From the NCBI GenBank assembly GCA_026388695.1, contig JAPLJH010000039.1, positions 1-43,552 of the forward strand: a stretch of 43,552 nt of DNA. Direction: 5' to 3'. This document shows, piece after piece, positions 7,262 through 16,043 of this stretch (position 1 is its first letter; every line of letters begins with the position of its first letter). This DNA is from Deltaproteobacteria bacterium. Its GTDB lineage: Bacteria; Desulfobacterota; Desulfobulbia; Desulfobulbales; Desulfurivibrionaceae. The notes beneath the pieces were generated by a model that saw only the letters and a list, made by a program, of their open reading frames with translations, made no database searches and was not told the DNA's origin. Position numbers and translations under genes: made by a program.

Positions 7262-8767
7262 TCAGTTTTGGGCGCTTGCCAGGTTTGCGGTGCGTACTTC
7301 CAGTTTGGCGAGAAGACGTCCCACCGTGGTTTTGTGTGCCTGGGTAGGTTTCTCGTCCTTGTCGTCGGAGCTGCAATCGGTGGTTTCAAAGCTGAATAAT
7401 AGTTTTTCGAGCCGGGAGCCGTATGTGCCTATGGCCTCTTTGGCTGTATGGAAGAGGCCTTCGTAGGGAAAGGGCTTTTCGAACTCGCAGAGTTTGGCGT
7501 CGATGAACTTGTGCAGCCTGGCAATATCATTCTTGGTATTGCCATAGTAGATATCGCAGGTGTTAAGAAGATTGATGAGTATCTGGTGCAAATCCTCTGG
7601 TTTTAGGGCCTTTTGACCCCCAGCGGCGCTGAAAAGCAGTTTGATGGCTCGCACAAAACCTTTGAGGCCCATGAAGAAGTCGGCGGCTTTTTCGGCGGCA
7701 ATCGTATTGGGGTTTGCCGGAGAGCCTGGCGCGTTGATCTGGCGTTTCAGTTCCGGGATGATGGTGTTTTTCATGGTGTAGTGGAAGGTTCTCGTTTCTT
7801 CCAGGACTATGGGGAGAGCCTGGATCTGCTTCAGGCTCAGCGCCTTGTTTCTCAGGCCGACCAGGTTTCTGGACAGGCTGGCGGTGATGGCTTCGATTCT
7901 TTCAAGAATCGCTGGGGCCGGTGTCTCCCGCATACTGCTCAGCTCCTGCTGGGCCTTGTCCACCACCGTAATCTCTCCGGGGAGATTTTTCAGAAAAAAC
8001 TCAATGAATTCTTTGAGTTGGTCGGTGGCGGCCATTGCGACTTGGAAATTATGCTCGACGATGGCTCGGGCGAGTCCGGAGAGGCCGCCCAGGTCGATGT
8101 TACGGATCCTTTTTTCCAGATCAACAGCCTGGGTGTGATAGTCATGCAGGGTGGGGGTGTCGTTCTGGCCGCTATCGTCCTTGGTCATGCGGTAAAAATT
8201 GTAGCCCTCATCCACCATTGCTGCGGTTCGTCGGCCAAGCTCCCTGGCCAGGGGAAGCAGGCCGCGGACGGAGAGCCGTTCCCGCAGGGTTTTGTCCGCT
8301 TCGGTTAAAAGGGTGATCTGGTCGCGCCATTTTTTTACGGTGTTCTGATAGGCGGCGCAGTCCTGCACAATTTTTTGTGCCTGGGTGATAGCCTTGAGGG
8401 GCTGGATGGTTTTGCGGCGGATATCGATATCCAGGGCGCCCAGCTCGTTTTCACATTTCTCGATATGTGCAAGGATCTTTGCTGCTTTTGCGGGTTGCTG
8501 GTCCCTGACCTCGGTCATGGTGTCCGGCAGGCCGAGAAAACCCAGGATGTGGCTGTAGTGGTTAAAATTGCAATCCTGCCACTGGGTTACACGGGGGTCG
8601 GCGGAGAGGGTGAGCGTTTCTTTTTTTTGTGCGGACAGAGCCTCTTTGGCCTGGTTGATGACGCCTTCGGCTTGGGCAAGTGTGGCAGTCGGGCCCTTCT
8701 CCGCCCCTGTGGGAGGCGGCTGGTCAAGTTTCGGCTGCATGGAGGCAAAGGGCACGGGTGTGATCAT
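7262..8767 (-). CDS. Unrecognised 501-residue helical protein
   Basis: I do not recognise this protein. It has no signal peptide or membrane helix, a Pro-rich N-terminus (residues about 5-25), then predominantly helical, charged sequence with long heptad-like stretches. Landmarks include ADPRVTQWQDCNFNHYSHILGFLGL, LPLARELGRRTAAMVDEGYNFYRM and AIVEHNFQVAMAATDQLKEFIEFFLKNLPG. It could be a cytosolic scaffold or structural protein. Codon use resembles its neighbours, so it is likely a real gene. ATG at 8767 (MITPVPF) is preferred over an in-frame TTG at 8797. It is immediately followed by the small membrane protein at 7259. Confidence 0.75.
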   Translation of the reverse strand: MITPVPFASMQPKLDQPPPTGAEKGPTATLAQAEGVINQAKEALSAQKKETLTLSADPRVTQWQDCNFNHYSHILGFLGLPDTMTEVRDQQPAKAAKILAHIEKCENELGALDIDIRRKTIQPLKAITQAQKIVQDCAAYQNTVKKWRDQITLLTEADKTLRERLSVRGLLPLARELGRRTAAMVDEGYNFYRMTKDDSGQNDTPTLHDYHTQAVDLEKRIRNIDLGGLSGLARAIVEHNFQVAMAATDQLKEFIEFFLKNLPGEITVVDKAQQELSSMRETPAPAILERIEAITASLSRNLVGLRNKALSLKQIQALPIVLEETRTFHYTMKNTIIPELKRQINAPGSPANPNTIAAEKAADFFMGLKGFVRAIKLLFSAAGGQKALKPEDLHQILINLLNTCDIYYGNTKNDIARLHKFIDAKLCEFEKPFPYEGLFHTAKEAIGTYGSRLEKLLFSFETTDCSSDDKDEKPTQAHKTTVGRLLAKLEVRTANLASAQN

Positions 8768-8947
8768 GGTTTGCGACTTTATCCGGTTGAAAAACAAAGA
8801 AAAATGAAAGGTTGTTGCTCCAAGAGCTGCTTTTTCGTACGGTGCAGGAAACCTAAAAAAATAGTCTTTTTTTCAAGGATATGCTACTTTAAAATTTTTC
8901 AAATTTCTGGACTATGGTTTGGGGATGTCTGCCATTGCCGCAACTAC

Positions 8948-8976
8948 TTGACAAGATAGAAAGATAGGCATATTTT
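8948..8976 (+). promoter_or_regulatory. Candidate sigma-70 promoter for the Cys-protein/hisI/hisG unit
   Basis: TTGACA (8948-8953) is a perfect -35 box. After 17 bp, TATTTT (8971-8976) matches the -10 at four of six positions. It lies in a very AT-rich 200-bp gap and would start transcription about 15 bases before ATG at 8999. The -10 box falls inside a small dyad AGGCA-tattt-TGCCT (8966-8980). Confidence 0.5.
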
Positions 8977-8998
8977 GCCTGTTTTTCAGGTGGCGGCC

Positions 8999-9172
8999 AT
9001 GGAACTGGTCTGTGAGAAATACCAGGAAAAGGTTGATTCCGAAAAGGCTGTCTGCCAGAGGCCTACGGAATATTGTAAATTCAGGAGCGCCTGCCTGCTT
9101 CATTTCCTGGCCAGGGAAAAAGCTGGGGAGGAGAAGAAAGAGCCGGAGGACATGGGCGGAGAGGGCAAGTAA
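8999..9172 (+). CDS. 57-residue protein with four cysteines, upstream of hisI
   Basis: The product [20 protein letters not shown]... has four cysteines in its first 34 residues (spacing about C-x13-C-x6-C-x5-C) and then a charged tail rich in Glu, Lys and Gly. This could be a small metal- or Fe-S-binding fold. I do not recognise a family. AGGTGG precedes ATG at 8999 and a convincing promoter lies just upstream. It is 26 bp before hisI, so it is probably the first gene of that operon. Confidence 0.6.
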   Translation: MELVCEKYQEKVDSEKAVCQRPTEYCKFRSACLLHFLAREKAGEEKKEPEDMGGEGK

Positions 9173-9198
9173 ATAATGCCTGCCGTTGTGGGAGAATT

Positions 9199-9576
9199 AT
9201 GAGTGTGCTGCGATTTGACAAGGGAGGCGGCCTGTTGCCGGCCATTGCCCAGGACCAACTGACCAGGGAGGTTCTCATGCTTGCCTATATCAATGAAGAG
9301 TCCTGGCAAAAGACTCTGGAAACAGGCAAGGTCCATTACTGGAGCCGCTCCCGCAACCAGCTCTGGCTCAAGGGGGAGACCTCCGGGCATGTGCAGCTGG
9401 TAAAAGAGATCCTAGTTGACTGTGATGCGGATACCGTGGTCTTTCTGGTGGAACAGTTGGGCGGCGCCGCTTGCCACAAAGGGTACCGGAGCTGTTTTTT
9501 TCGAAAGGTGCAGGGCAGCGGGCTTGAGGTAAACGATACGCCGGTTTTTGATCCCGGGAAGGTCTATAAAAAATGA
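9199..9576 (+). CDS. hisI: Phosphoribosyl-AMP cyclohydrolase
   Basis: The 125-residue product opens the adenine ring of phosphoribosyl-AMP in histidine synthesis, using zinc. Conserved motifs include [36 protein letters not shown] and the metal-binding [29 protein letters not shown]. It is the stand-alone enzyme, not fused to the HisE pyrophosphohydrolase. GGGAG precedes ATG at 9199. The stop overlaps the hisG start by 4 bp (ATGA), showing translational coupling. Confidence 0.96.
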   Translation: MSVLRFDKGGGLLPAIAQDQLTREVLMLAYINEESWQKTLETGKVHYWSRSRNQLWLKGETSGHVQLVKEILVDCDADTVVFLVEQLGGAACHKGYRSCFFRKVQGSGLEVNDTPVFDPGKVYKK

Positions 9577-10445
9577 ACATCTTGAAACTGGGTATTCCCA
9601 AAGGCAGCCTGGAAAAGGCGACTGTTGAGCTTTTTGAAAAGTCGGGTTGGCGGATCAAGCTCTCCTCCCGCAATTATTTCCCGGAGGTGGATGATCCCGA
9701 GCTGTCCTGTTCCATCTGTCGGCCCCAGGAAATGTCCAGCTATGTGGAAAAAGAGGTGCTGGACGCAGGCATCACCGGCAAGGACTGGACCCTGGAGAAC
9801 GAATCCGACATCGTGGTGGTGGCCGACCTGATTTATTCCAAGGTCAGCAGACGGCCGACCCGCTGGGTGATCGCCGTGCCGGGGGACTCCAGCATCCAGC
9901 GGCTTGAAGATCTGGAAGGCAAGAAGATCGCCACCGAGCTGGTCGGCTATACCCGGAAATTTTTTGCCCAAAAGGGCATCAACGTTGATATCTCTTTTTC
10001 CTGGGGCGCCACCGAGGCCAAGGTCGTTTCCGGGCTGGCCGACGCCATCGTCGAGGTCACCGAAACGGAAAGCACCATCCGGGCCCATGGTCTGCGGATC
10101 ATCCACGAGTTGATGACCTCCAATACCCAGTTCATTGCTTCAAAGGCTGCCTGGGCTGATCCCTGGAAGCGGGAGAAGATCGAGAACATCGCCCTGTTGC
10201 TGCAGGGGGCTTTGCGGGCCGACAAGATCGTCGGCCTTAAGATGAACGTGCCCCAGACCCATCTTGACCAGGTGATCGCGATTCTGCCCAGTATGAACGC
10301 CCCCACTGTGGCGCATTTGTATCACTCGGACTGGTATTCGGTGGAAACGGTTATCTCCGAGCATGAGGTGCGGGATCTTATCCCGAGGCTATTAAAAAAC
10401 GGCGCCGAAGGCATCATCGAATATTCCTTGAACAAAGTGATCTAA
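9573..10445 (+). CDS. hisG: ATP phosphoribosyltransferase, long form
   Basis: The 290-residue product catalyses the committed step of histidine synthesis, joining ATP and PRPP. It begins [23 protein letters not shown]. The PRPP-site region reads [22 protein letters not shown]. The extra C-terminal domain (about residues 215-290, [29 protein letters not shown]) is the ACT-like regulatory domain of the long form, which is inhibited by histidine and needs no HisZ. The hisI-hisG pair is an isolated fragment of the pathway. Element copy 3 follows 95 bp downstream. Confidence 0.96.
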   Translation: MNILKLGIPKGSLEKATVELFEKSGWRIKLSSRNYFPEVDDPELSCSICRPQEMSSYVEKEVLDAGITGKDWTLENESDIVVVADLIYSKVSRRPTRWVIAVPGDSSIQRLEDLEGKKIATELVGYTRKFFAQKGINVDISFSWGATEAKVVSGLADAIVEVTETESTIRAHGLRIIHELMTSNTQFIASKAAWADPWKREKIENIALLLQGALRADKIVGLKMNVPQTHLDQVIAILPSMNAPTVAHLYHSDWYSVETVISEHEVRDLIPRLLKNGAEGIIEYSLNKVI

Positions 10446-10539
10446 AGTTTCATTCGGACAGGGCTGTCAAACAAAGACTGGGCGACTGTGTCGCCGTACT
10501 CGTTGACCAGAGACGGGAAAACGTGGCTCAACCGCTGGA

Positions 10540-10650
10540 ATGTAAACATTCAGCGGTGCCGCAGATGCGCGGAAGAGGCCTGCGAGCTATAGCCCGCCTA
10601 TGCAAGCAGGCCGATGACAAAGCAGATGTGGTGCTGCTGAATGTTTACAT
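10540..10650 (-). repeat. Dispersed palindromic element, copy 3 (inverted orientation)
   Basis: The ends ATGTAAACATTCAGC and GCTGAATGTTTACAT pair perfectly over 15 bp. Read on the minus strand, the arms match the other copies (CAGCACCACATCTGC, TTGTCATCGGCCTGC), but the tip is replaced by a different self-pairing sequence (ATAG-gcgggc-CTAT). The minus-strand 3' flank continues with GGTTGAGCCAC, shared with the flank of copy 4. The element ends 17 bp before the engB start codon and so occupies its 5' leader. Confidence 0.9.
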
Positions 10651-10667
10651 GTCGCCAGGGAGAAAAT

Positions 10668-11264
10668 GTGACCGACTCTGCCGTGAATTACGCGAAGATC
10701 GAATTTGTGAAAAGCGCCTACAAAATGGCGCAGCTGCCCGAGGAACCCCTGCCTGAAATCGCCTTTGCCGGGCGTTCCAATGTGGGCAAGTCAAGCCTGA
10801 TCAACCGGTTGGTGAATCGCAACGGGTTGGTTAAGGTCAGTTCCCGGCCGGGCAAAACCCAGAGCCTCAACTATTTTATCGTGGACGCCAAGCTCTATCT
10901 GGTCGATCTGCCGGGCTACGGTTTTGCCAAGGTCTCGAAAAAACTTCAAGACGAATGGCAGGGGCTGGTTACCGAATATCTGTCCACCAGCCCAACCCTG
11001 CGCTGCGTGGTGGTGCTCATCGACATCCGGCATCTCCTCAAGGCCCAGGACCGGGAGCTGGTCGAATGGCTTCGGAGTAAGGGGCGTCCCTTTATCATCG
11101 TCTATACCAAGCGGGACAAGCTGTCCAATAACGAGCAGGCCAAGCAGGCCGCGAGTCTCGATGCCGCTCTCGGTCTGAGCAAGCAGGATCGGGTGCTGTT
11201 TTCCGCGAAAACCGGTGATGGCAAGGCTGAGCTGATGGCGGCAATCGCCACTTTTCTGGGGTAA
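10668..11264 (+). CDS. engB: Ribosome-biogenesis GTPase EngB (YsxC/YihA)
   Basis: The 198-residue GTPase is needed for large-subunit ribosome assembly. G motifs are clear: AGRSNVGKSSLINRL (P-loop, about 34-48), DLPGYGFAKV (G3), and TKRDKLS (G4), with FSAKTGDG as G5. GTG at 10668 is chosen because AGGGAG lies 5 bases upstream and the sequence starts like other EngB proteins. A frame from 10641 would begin inside the palindromic element. Transcription probably reads through that element from hisG or begins between them. Confidence 0.95.
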   Translation: MTDSAVNYAKIEFVKSAYKMAQLPEEPLPEIAFAGRSNVGKSSLINRLVNRNGLVKVSSRPGKTQSLNYFIVDAKLYLVDLPGYGFAKVSKKLQDEWQGLVTEYLSTSPTLRCVVVLIDIRHLLKAQDRELVEWLRSKGRPFIIVYTKRDKLSNNEQAKQAASLDAALGLSKQDRVLFSAKTGDGKAELMAAIATFLG

Positions 11265-11349
11265 TTTTTTCTAGGTCTTGATCGTGATGACAATGCCGTC
11301 GGCTTAGGCAGGGGGCTTCTTTTTTTTAGGAAGTGTGAGGACGCAAACC

Positions 11350-11625
11350 ATGATAAAGCAGGATGAATGGCACTGTTGGCAGATTACTTTTTGCGGGAGC
11401 GAAGACAGCTGTCTTGCCTGGAAGCAGGGCCTTGAGAACAGGCCGTGCTGGGAGGTTGCCCAGGAACTGGACGATTACCGCAGCGCGCTCAATGTCTGCA
11501 AGGACTGTATAGTTTTCATCTCAAAAGAGCACAACGCGGCCTTAAGCGAAGAGGAAGTCCAAGAGATCATGGAGCGCAAGATCGAGTGCGTGCTTGCCAC
11601 GCAATGCCCCAGACGGACGAGGTGA
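11350..11625 (+). CDS. Small cysteine-rich protein with CW motifs
   Basis: The 91-residue product has eight cysteines, including WHCWQITFCG, RPCWEV, VCKDC and ATQCP. The repeated CW pattern and the CKDC pair suggest a small metal- or Fe-S-binding protein, as often found in anaerobic Desulfobacterota. It is mostly charged helix between the cysteines (SEEEVQEIMERKI). ATG at 11350 is preferred, with GTGAGG 9 bases upstream; a GTG at 11335 is the alternative. It follows engB by 85 bp and converges with lepA. The function is unknown. Confidence 0.65.
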   Translation: MIKQDEWHCWQITFCGSEDSCLAWKQGLENRPCWEVAQELDDYRSALNVCKDCIVFISKEHNAALSEEEVQEIMERKIECVLATQCPRRTR

Positions 11626-11700
11626 GAGGCCGTTATCGCAGGGGCGCTTGATTCTCTGTGGGTGTTTCGGCTTTTTCTTGTTGAATAAAAAAGCGCGGCC

Positions 11701-13494
11701 TTACTGGTCCGACTTGAGCACCGCCAGGAAGGCGCTCTGCGGAATCTCCACATTGCCCACGGTTTTCATCCGCTTTTTCCCGGCCTTTTGTTTCTCCAAC
11801 AGTTTTCGCTTGCGGCTGATGTCGCCGCCGTAGCATTTCGCCAGCACGTCTTTGCGCAGAGCAGAGATGGTTTCCCGTCCGATGATGTTGCCCCCCACTG
11901 CCGCCTGGATGGCGATCTTGAACATCTGCCGCGGAATCTCCTCTTTCAGCTTTTCGCAGGCATGGAGCCCGCGCGCCCGGGCATTGTTGCTGTGTACCAG
12001 TTGGGAGAGGGCGTCCACCCGCTCGCCATTGACCAGGATGTCCAGCTTGACCAGATCACTTTCCCGGTAATCCAGGAGATCGTAATCAAAGGATCCGTAC
12101 CCCTGGGTGACGGATTTGAGTCGGTCGTAGAAATCGTAGATGATTTCCCCAAGGGGCAGCTCGCAGGTGAACTCGATCCTGCCGGGAATGGGGTAGTGGT
12201 AATGGGTGTTTTCGCCGCGCCGCTCCATGCACAGAGTCATCACCACCCCCATGTAGCGTTCCGGGATGAGGATGGTCGCTTTGATAAAGGGCTCCTCGAT
12301 GCGGTCAATGGTGGTCGGGTCCGGGTAGTGGGCTGGGTTGTCCACCTCTTTCATGGTCCCATCTTTGAGGAAAAGCTTGTAGTTTACCGAAGGCACGGTG
12401 AGGATCAGCGAGAGGTCGAACTCCCGCTCCAGCCGTTCCTGGACCACCTCCAGATGGAGCAGGCCTAGGAAGCCGCAGCGGAAACCGAAGCCCAGCGCGG
12501 TGGACGCATCCTTCTGGAAGGAGAGGGAGGCGTCGTTGAGGGTGAGCTTTTCCAAGGCCGTGGCCAGGATTTCGTAGTCGTCCGTGGACACGGGATAGAT
12601 GGAGGAAAACACCACCTGCTTGATCTCCTGGAACCCAGGCAAGGGCTTGGCGCAGGGGCGGTCCTTCAGGGTGATGGTGTCGCCGGGTCTGGTATCGGTG
12701 ATGTTTTTGATTCCGGCGATGATGTAGCCGACCTGGCCTGCGCTCAGTTCTTTTTGCGGTTCGCGGGTCAGGTGGAAGAAGCCGACCTCCTCGACCCGGT
12801 AGGACGCATTGTTGGCCATGAAGAGCATGGAGTCTCCGGCCTTGATCCGTCCTTCAAAGATGCGGCAGGAGATGATGGTCCCCCGGAAGGGATCGTAGAA
12901 TGCGTCAAAGATCAGGGCCTCCAGGGGTTTTTCCGGGTCGCCCTTGGGCGGGGGCAGGAGATTGACCACCGCCTCCAGCACCGCATCGACGCCTACTCCG
13001 GTCTTTGCTGAACAGAGTTGGATGTGGTCGGCGTCCAACCCAAGGTCTTCCTCGATTTGGTGGGCAACCCCTTCCGGGTCTGCGGAGGGGAGATCGATCT
13101 TATTAATGACCGGGATTATTTCCAGGTTATGTTCCATGGCCAGGTAGAGGTTGGCCAGCGTTTGAGCCTCGATGCCTTGGGCCGCATCGACGAGGAGCAA
13201 GGCGCCTTCGCAGGAGGCAAGGGCTCGGGAGACCTCGTAGCTGAAATCGACGTGGCCCGGAGTGTCAACGAGATTGAGGATGTAGTCTTTGCCGTTCTTG
13301 GCCCGGTAGGGAAGGCAGATCGCCTGGCTTTTGATGGTGATGCCGCGCTCGCGCTCGATATCCATGCTGTCGAGAAGCTGGTCGTGGAACTGGCGGTCGG
13401 TAACCATGCCGCAGAGCTGGATAAAGCGGTCGGCCAGGGTGGATTTTCCGTGATCGATATGGGCGATGATGCTGAAATTTCGAATGTTTTCCAT
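11701..13494 (-). CDS. lepA: Elongation factor 4 (LepA), back-translocating GTPase
   Basis: The 597-residue product is the standard length for LepA, a ribosome-bound GTPase acting on stalled or mistranslocated ribosomes and in initiation. Visible features are the G1 motif [25 protein letters not shown] (G2), VDTPGHVDF (G3), [11 protein letters not shown] (G4), EF-G-like domains, and the LepA-specific C-terminal end [42 protein letters not shown]. The start at 13494 ([12 protein letters not shown]) fits the family, although the frame is open further upstream and no strong ribosome binding site is seen. Confidence 0.96.
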   Translation of the reverse strand: MENIRNFSIIAHIDHGKSTLADRFIQLCGMVTDRQFHDQLLDSMDIERERGITIKSQAICLPYRAKNGKDYILNLVDTPGHVDFSYEVSRALASCEGALLLVDAAQGIEAQTLANLYLAMEHNLEIIPVINKIDLPSADPEGVAHQIEEDLGLDADHIQLCSAKTGVGVDAVLEAVVNLLPPPKGDPEKPLEALIFDAFYDPFRGTIISCRIFEGRIKAGDSMLFMANNASYRVEEVGFFHLTREPQKELSAGQVGYIIAGIKNITDTRPGDTITLKDRPCAKPLPGFQEIKQVVFSSIYPVSTDDYEILATALEKLTLNDASLSFQKDASTALGFGFRCGFLGLLHLEVVQERLEREFDLSLILTVPSVNYKLFLKDGTMKEVDNPAHYPDPTTIDRIEEPFIKATILIPERYMGVVMTLCMERRGENTHYHYPIPGRIEFTCELPLGEIIYDFYDRLKSVTQGYGSFDYDLLDYRESDLVKLDILVNGERVDALSQLVHSNNARARGLHACEKLKEEIPRQMFKIAIQAAVGGNIIGRETISALRKDVLAKCYGGDISRKRKLLEKQKAGKKRMKTVGNVEIPQSAFLAVLKSDQ

Positions 13495-13603
13495 AAGGGA
13501 ATCCGGGGAGTGTCCTGTTTTTTCGGCCAGGCAGTTGTTGTACTGTATCAGAAACAAGAAAATGGGCGGAAAAATTATGCTGAGCCCACAGAAGAGGGTA
13601 TCT

Positions 13604-13632
13604 ATCATAAAAAGGTAGCCTTGCAAAGGCAA
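13604..13632 (-). promoter_or_regulatory. Candidate sigma-70 promoter for lepA
   Basis: On the minus strand TTGCCT (13632-13627) and TATGAT (13609-13604) are spaced by 17 bp. The -10 matches five of six consensus bases. Transcription would begin about 100 bases before the lepA start. The rest of the 248-bp divergent gap shows no other clear signal except a TTGACC at 13716. Confidence 0.4.
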
Positions 13633-13742
13633 TTTTAAAAAGGGATTATGCTCCTTTGTGTCTGTGAAGAGGCATGCGGCGAGGCAGGCAAGGGGTGCGC
13701 GGTTGTGGAAAGAGATTGACCTTTGGCGCGGTTCTAATAATA

Positions 13743-14729
13743 ATGACCCACATGAAAGAAGACCCGGAAGTCCTTGAAATAATCGATGATGAGGAAGATG
13801 CGCAGGAAGTCCTGCATCCTCTGGTCGCCCTACCGGATGACGACCATCTCCCGGCCTTGGGCAATGCGGGCCTCCATCGGTATCTCCAGGAGATCAGCCA
13901 GTACAAGCTCATGAGCCGTGAAGAGACCGATGAACTGGCCCGCCATTTTCAGGCAACCGGCGACCCGGAGGCGGCCTACAAACTGGTGACCTCCAATCTG
14001 CGGCTGGTGGTCAAGGTGGCCATGGATTTCCAGAAATACTGGATGCAGAACTTTCTCGATCTCATCCAAGAGGGCAATGTCGGCCTGGTGCAGGCGGTGA
14101 AAAAATTCGACCCCTACCGGCAGGTGAAATTTTCCTATTATGCCGCGTACTGGATACGGGCTTATATCCTCAAGTTCATTATGGATAACTGGCGGCTGGT
14201 CAAGATCGGCACCACCAAGGCCCAGCGCAAATTGTTTTTCAGCTTGAATAAAGAAAAAAAACTGCTAGAATCGCAGGGTTTTGCGCCGGAGGTCAAATTG
14301 CTGGCCCAGCGCCTCAATGTCAAGGAAAGTGAAGTCATTGAGATGAGCCAGCGTATGGACAACTGGGATGTTTCCCTGGAAAGTCCGGTGCGGGAAGGCT
14401 CCGACGAGGAACAGAAGAATTTCCTGCCCATGGTTGGGCCCACCGTGGAAGAACGGGTAGCGGAAAAGGAAGTGCATGAGTGGATGGGCACGGTTCTCGA
14501 CAAGCTGCGCGAGACCTTGAACGACAAGGAAAAGGCTATCCTGGCCGACCGGCTGCTGAGCGACGAGCCCCTCACCCTACAGGATATTGCCGACAAGTTT
14601 GACATCTCCCGGGAACGGGTGCGGCAGATCGAGGCCAATCTCCTGAAGAAAATGCGGGAGTATTTTGAAAAGGAAGTCCCAGATATCAAGGACTTCCTTG
14701 CGGAATTCCTCAACCCCTGGCGTTCATAG
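13743..14729 (+). CDS. rpoH: RpoH-type (sigma-32-like) RNA polymerase sigma factor
   Basis: The 328-residue product is a group 3 sigma factor, probably of heat-shock type. Region 1.2 is [21 protein letters not shown] (about 46-66). Region 2 includes [34 protein letters not shown] and [18 protein letters not shown]. The RpoH box [10 protein letters not shown] is at 161-170. Region 4.2 has [21 protein letters not shown] (about 278-298). An acidic N-terminal extension ([11 protein letters not shown]) precedes region 1.2. The start is uncertain: neither ATG 13743 nor 13752 has a recognisable ribosome binding site. It probably heads the following aminotransferase and TPR genes. Confidence 0.88.
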   Translation: MTHMKEDPEVLEIIDDEEDAQEVLHPLVALPDDDHLPALGNAGLHRYLQEISQYKLMSREETDELARHFQATGDPEAAYKLVTSNLRLVVKVAMDFQKYWMQNFLDLIQEGNVGLVQAVKKFDPYRQVKFSYYAAYWIRAYILKFIMDNWRLVKIGTTKAQRKLFFSLNKEKKLLESQGFAPEVKLLAQRLNVKESEVIEMSQRMDNWDVSLESPVREGSDEEQKNFLPMVGPTVEERVAEKEVHEWMGTVLDKLRETLNDKEKAILADRLLSDEPLTLQDIADKFDISRERVRQIEANLLKKMREYFEKEVPDIKDFLAEFLNPWRS

Positions 14730-14780
14730 CCCTTGGTCGGCGATCCCGCCGCCTTTGGCGATACCTGGAAAAAAAGCATT

Positions 14781-15974
14781 ATGCGAGTTCCCCTCTTAGA
14801 CTTACATGGCCAGATGGCTCCTCTGCGTGACGAGATCCTTGCCGCAGTGACCGAGGTCATTGATTCGACCCAGTACATCCTCGGTCCCAAGGTCGAACAG
14901 TTTGAAAAAAATATCGCCTCCTATTGTGGCTCTAATTATGGCATCGGCGTTGCCAGCGGCACCGACGCGCTGCTGGCCGCACTCATGGCCTTGGGTATCG
15001 GCCCAGGCGATGCGGTGTTGACCACGCCCTATTCCTTTTTCGCCACCATGGGCTGCATCCTCCGCTTAGGCGCGCGGCCGGTTTTTGCTGATATCGACCC
15101 GGTGAGTTACAATATCGACCCGGCGCGGATGGCCGAAGCCCTGGCCCAGGATGCCCAGGGAGATAAGCGGATCAAGGCGATCATCCCGGTGCATCTTTAC
15201 GGCCAATGTGCGGACATGGGGGCGATTCTTGCCCTTGCTAGGCAGTACAATCTGCCGGTGGTGGAGGATGCCGCCCAGGCCATTGGCGCGGTGTATCTCA
15301 TGCAGACCGGCGGCCAGACCGTCTGGCATCGGGCAGGCTCCATGGGCGAGGCCGGCTGCTTTTCATTTTTCCCCAGCAAGAATCTCGGTGGCGTGGGCGA
15401 CGGCGGGTTGATTACCTGCAACGATCCCGCTCTGGCCGAACGCCTCCGGATTATCCGGGTGCATGGTGGGGCGCCCAAGTATCACCACGGGGTGGTGGGG
15501 GGCAATTTCCGGATCGATCCCATCCAGACCGTGGTGCTTGACATAAAACTTGCCCGCCTGCCAGAGTGGCACAGAGCGCGGCGGCGTAATGCCGCCAATT
15601 ATCGCCGTCTATTCGCCCAAACCGGCCTGCTGGAGAGTGGGGCTGTTTCTTTGCCCGAAGCGGTGTATGAGGCGGAGGGGTTGACGGTCGGGGCAGAGTG
15701 CGACTATCATATCTATAATCAGTTTGTCATCCGGGCCAGGGACCGTGACGGGCTGCTCCGGCATCTCATAAGTCACGAAGTCGGGGCGGAGATCTATTAT
15801 CCCATTCCCCTCCACCGGCAGGGGTGTCTTGCTGGTCTGGGATATGAAGAGGTCTCGTTTCCCGAAGCGGAGCGGGCGGCACTTGAGACCCTGGCGCTGC
15901 CAATTTTCCCGGAACTTACGGATGCGATGCAATGTTTTGTTGTTGAAAAGATTGCCGAATTTTATACACGGTAG
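14781..15974 (+). CDS. DegT/DnrJ/EryC1/StrS-family sugar aminotransferase
   Basis: The 397-residue PLP enzyme belongs to the family that aminates keto-sugars for surface polysaccharides. Features: VPLLDLHGQMAPLRDEI at the start, GVASGTDALLAALMALGIGPGD, VEDAAQAIGA (PLP-contacting D163), and the PLP-binding lysine K200 in FSFFPSKNLGGVGDGG. The substrate cannot be read from sequence; 3-keto or 4-keto UDP-sugars are usual. It lies 51 bp after rpoH and 69 bp before the TPR/beta-barrel gene, a plausible link to polysaccharide export. ATG at 14781 gives the family N-terminus. Confidence 0.88.
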   Translation: MRVPLLDLHGQMAPLRDEILAAVTEVIDSTQYILGPKVEQFEKNIASYCGSNYGIGVASGTDALLAALMALGIGPGDAVLTTPYSFFATMGCILRLGARPVFADIDPVSYNIDPARMAEALAQDAQGDKRIKAIIPVHLYGQCADMGAILALARQYNLPVVEDAAQAIGAVYLMQTGGQTVWHRAGSMGEAGCFSFFPSKNLGGVGDGGLITCNDPALAERLRIIRVHGGAPKYHHGVVGGNFRIDPIQTVVLDIKLARLPEWHRARRRNAANYRRLFAQTGLLESGAVSLPEAVYEAEGLTVGAECDYHIYNQFVIRARDRDGLLRHLISHEVGAEIYYPIPLHRQGCLAGLGYEEVSFPEAERAALETLALPIFPELTDAMQCFVVEKIAEFYTR

Positions 15975-16043
15975 ACCTGCTCCCCCTTTTTCAGTTTCTG
16001 AAGCCGGTCCTTTTTACGGTTGCCAAAAGGACACTCTCTGTTG

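Noticed and set aside
8966-8986. AGGCA-tattt-TGCCT followed by Ts as a terminator
   Set aside because: The stem is only 5 bp and it overlaps the -10 of a good promoter just before a start codon.
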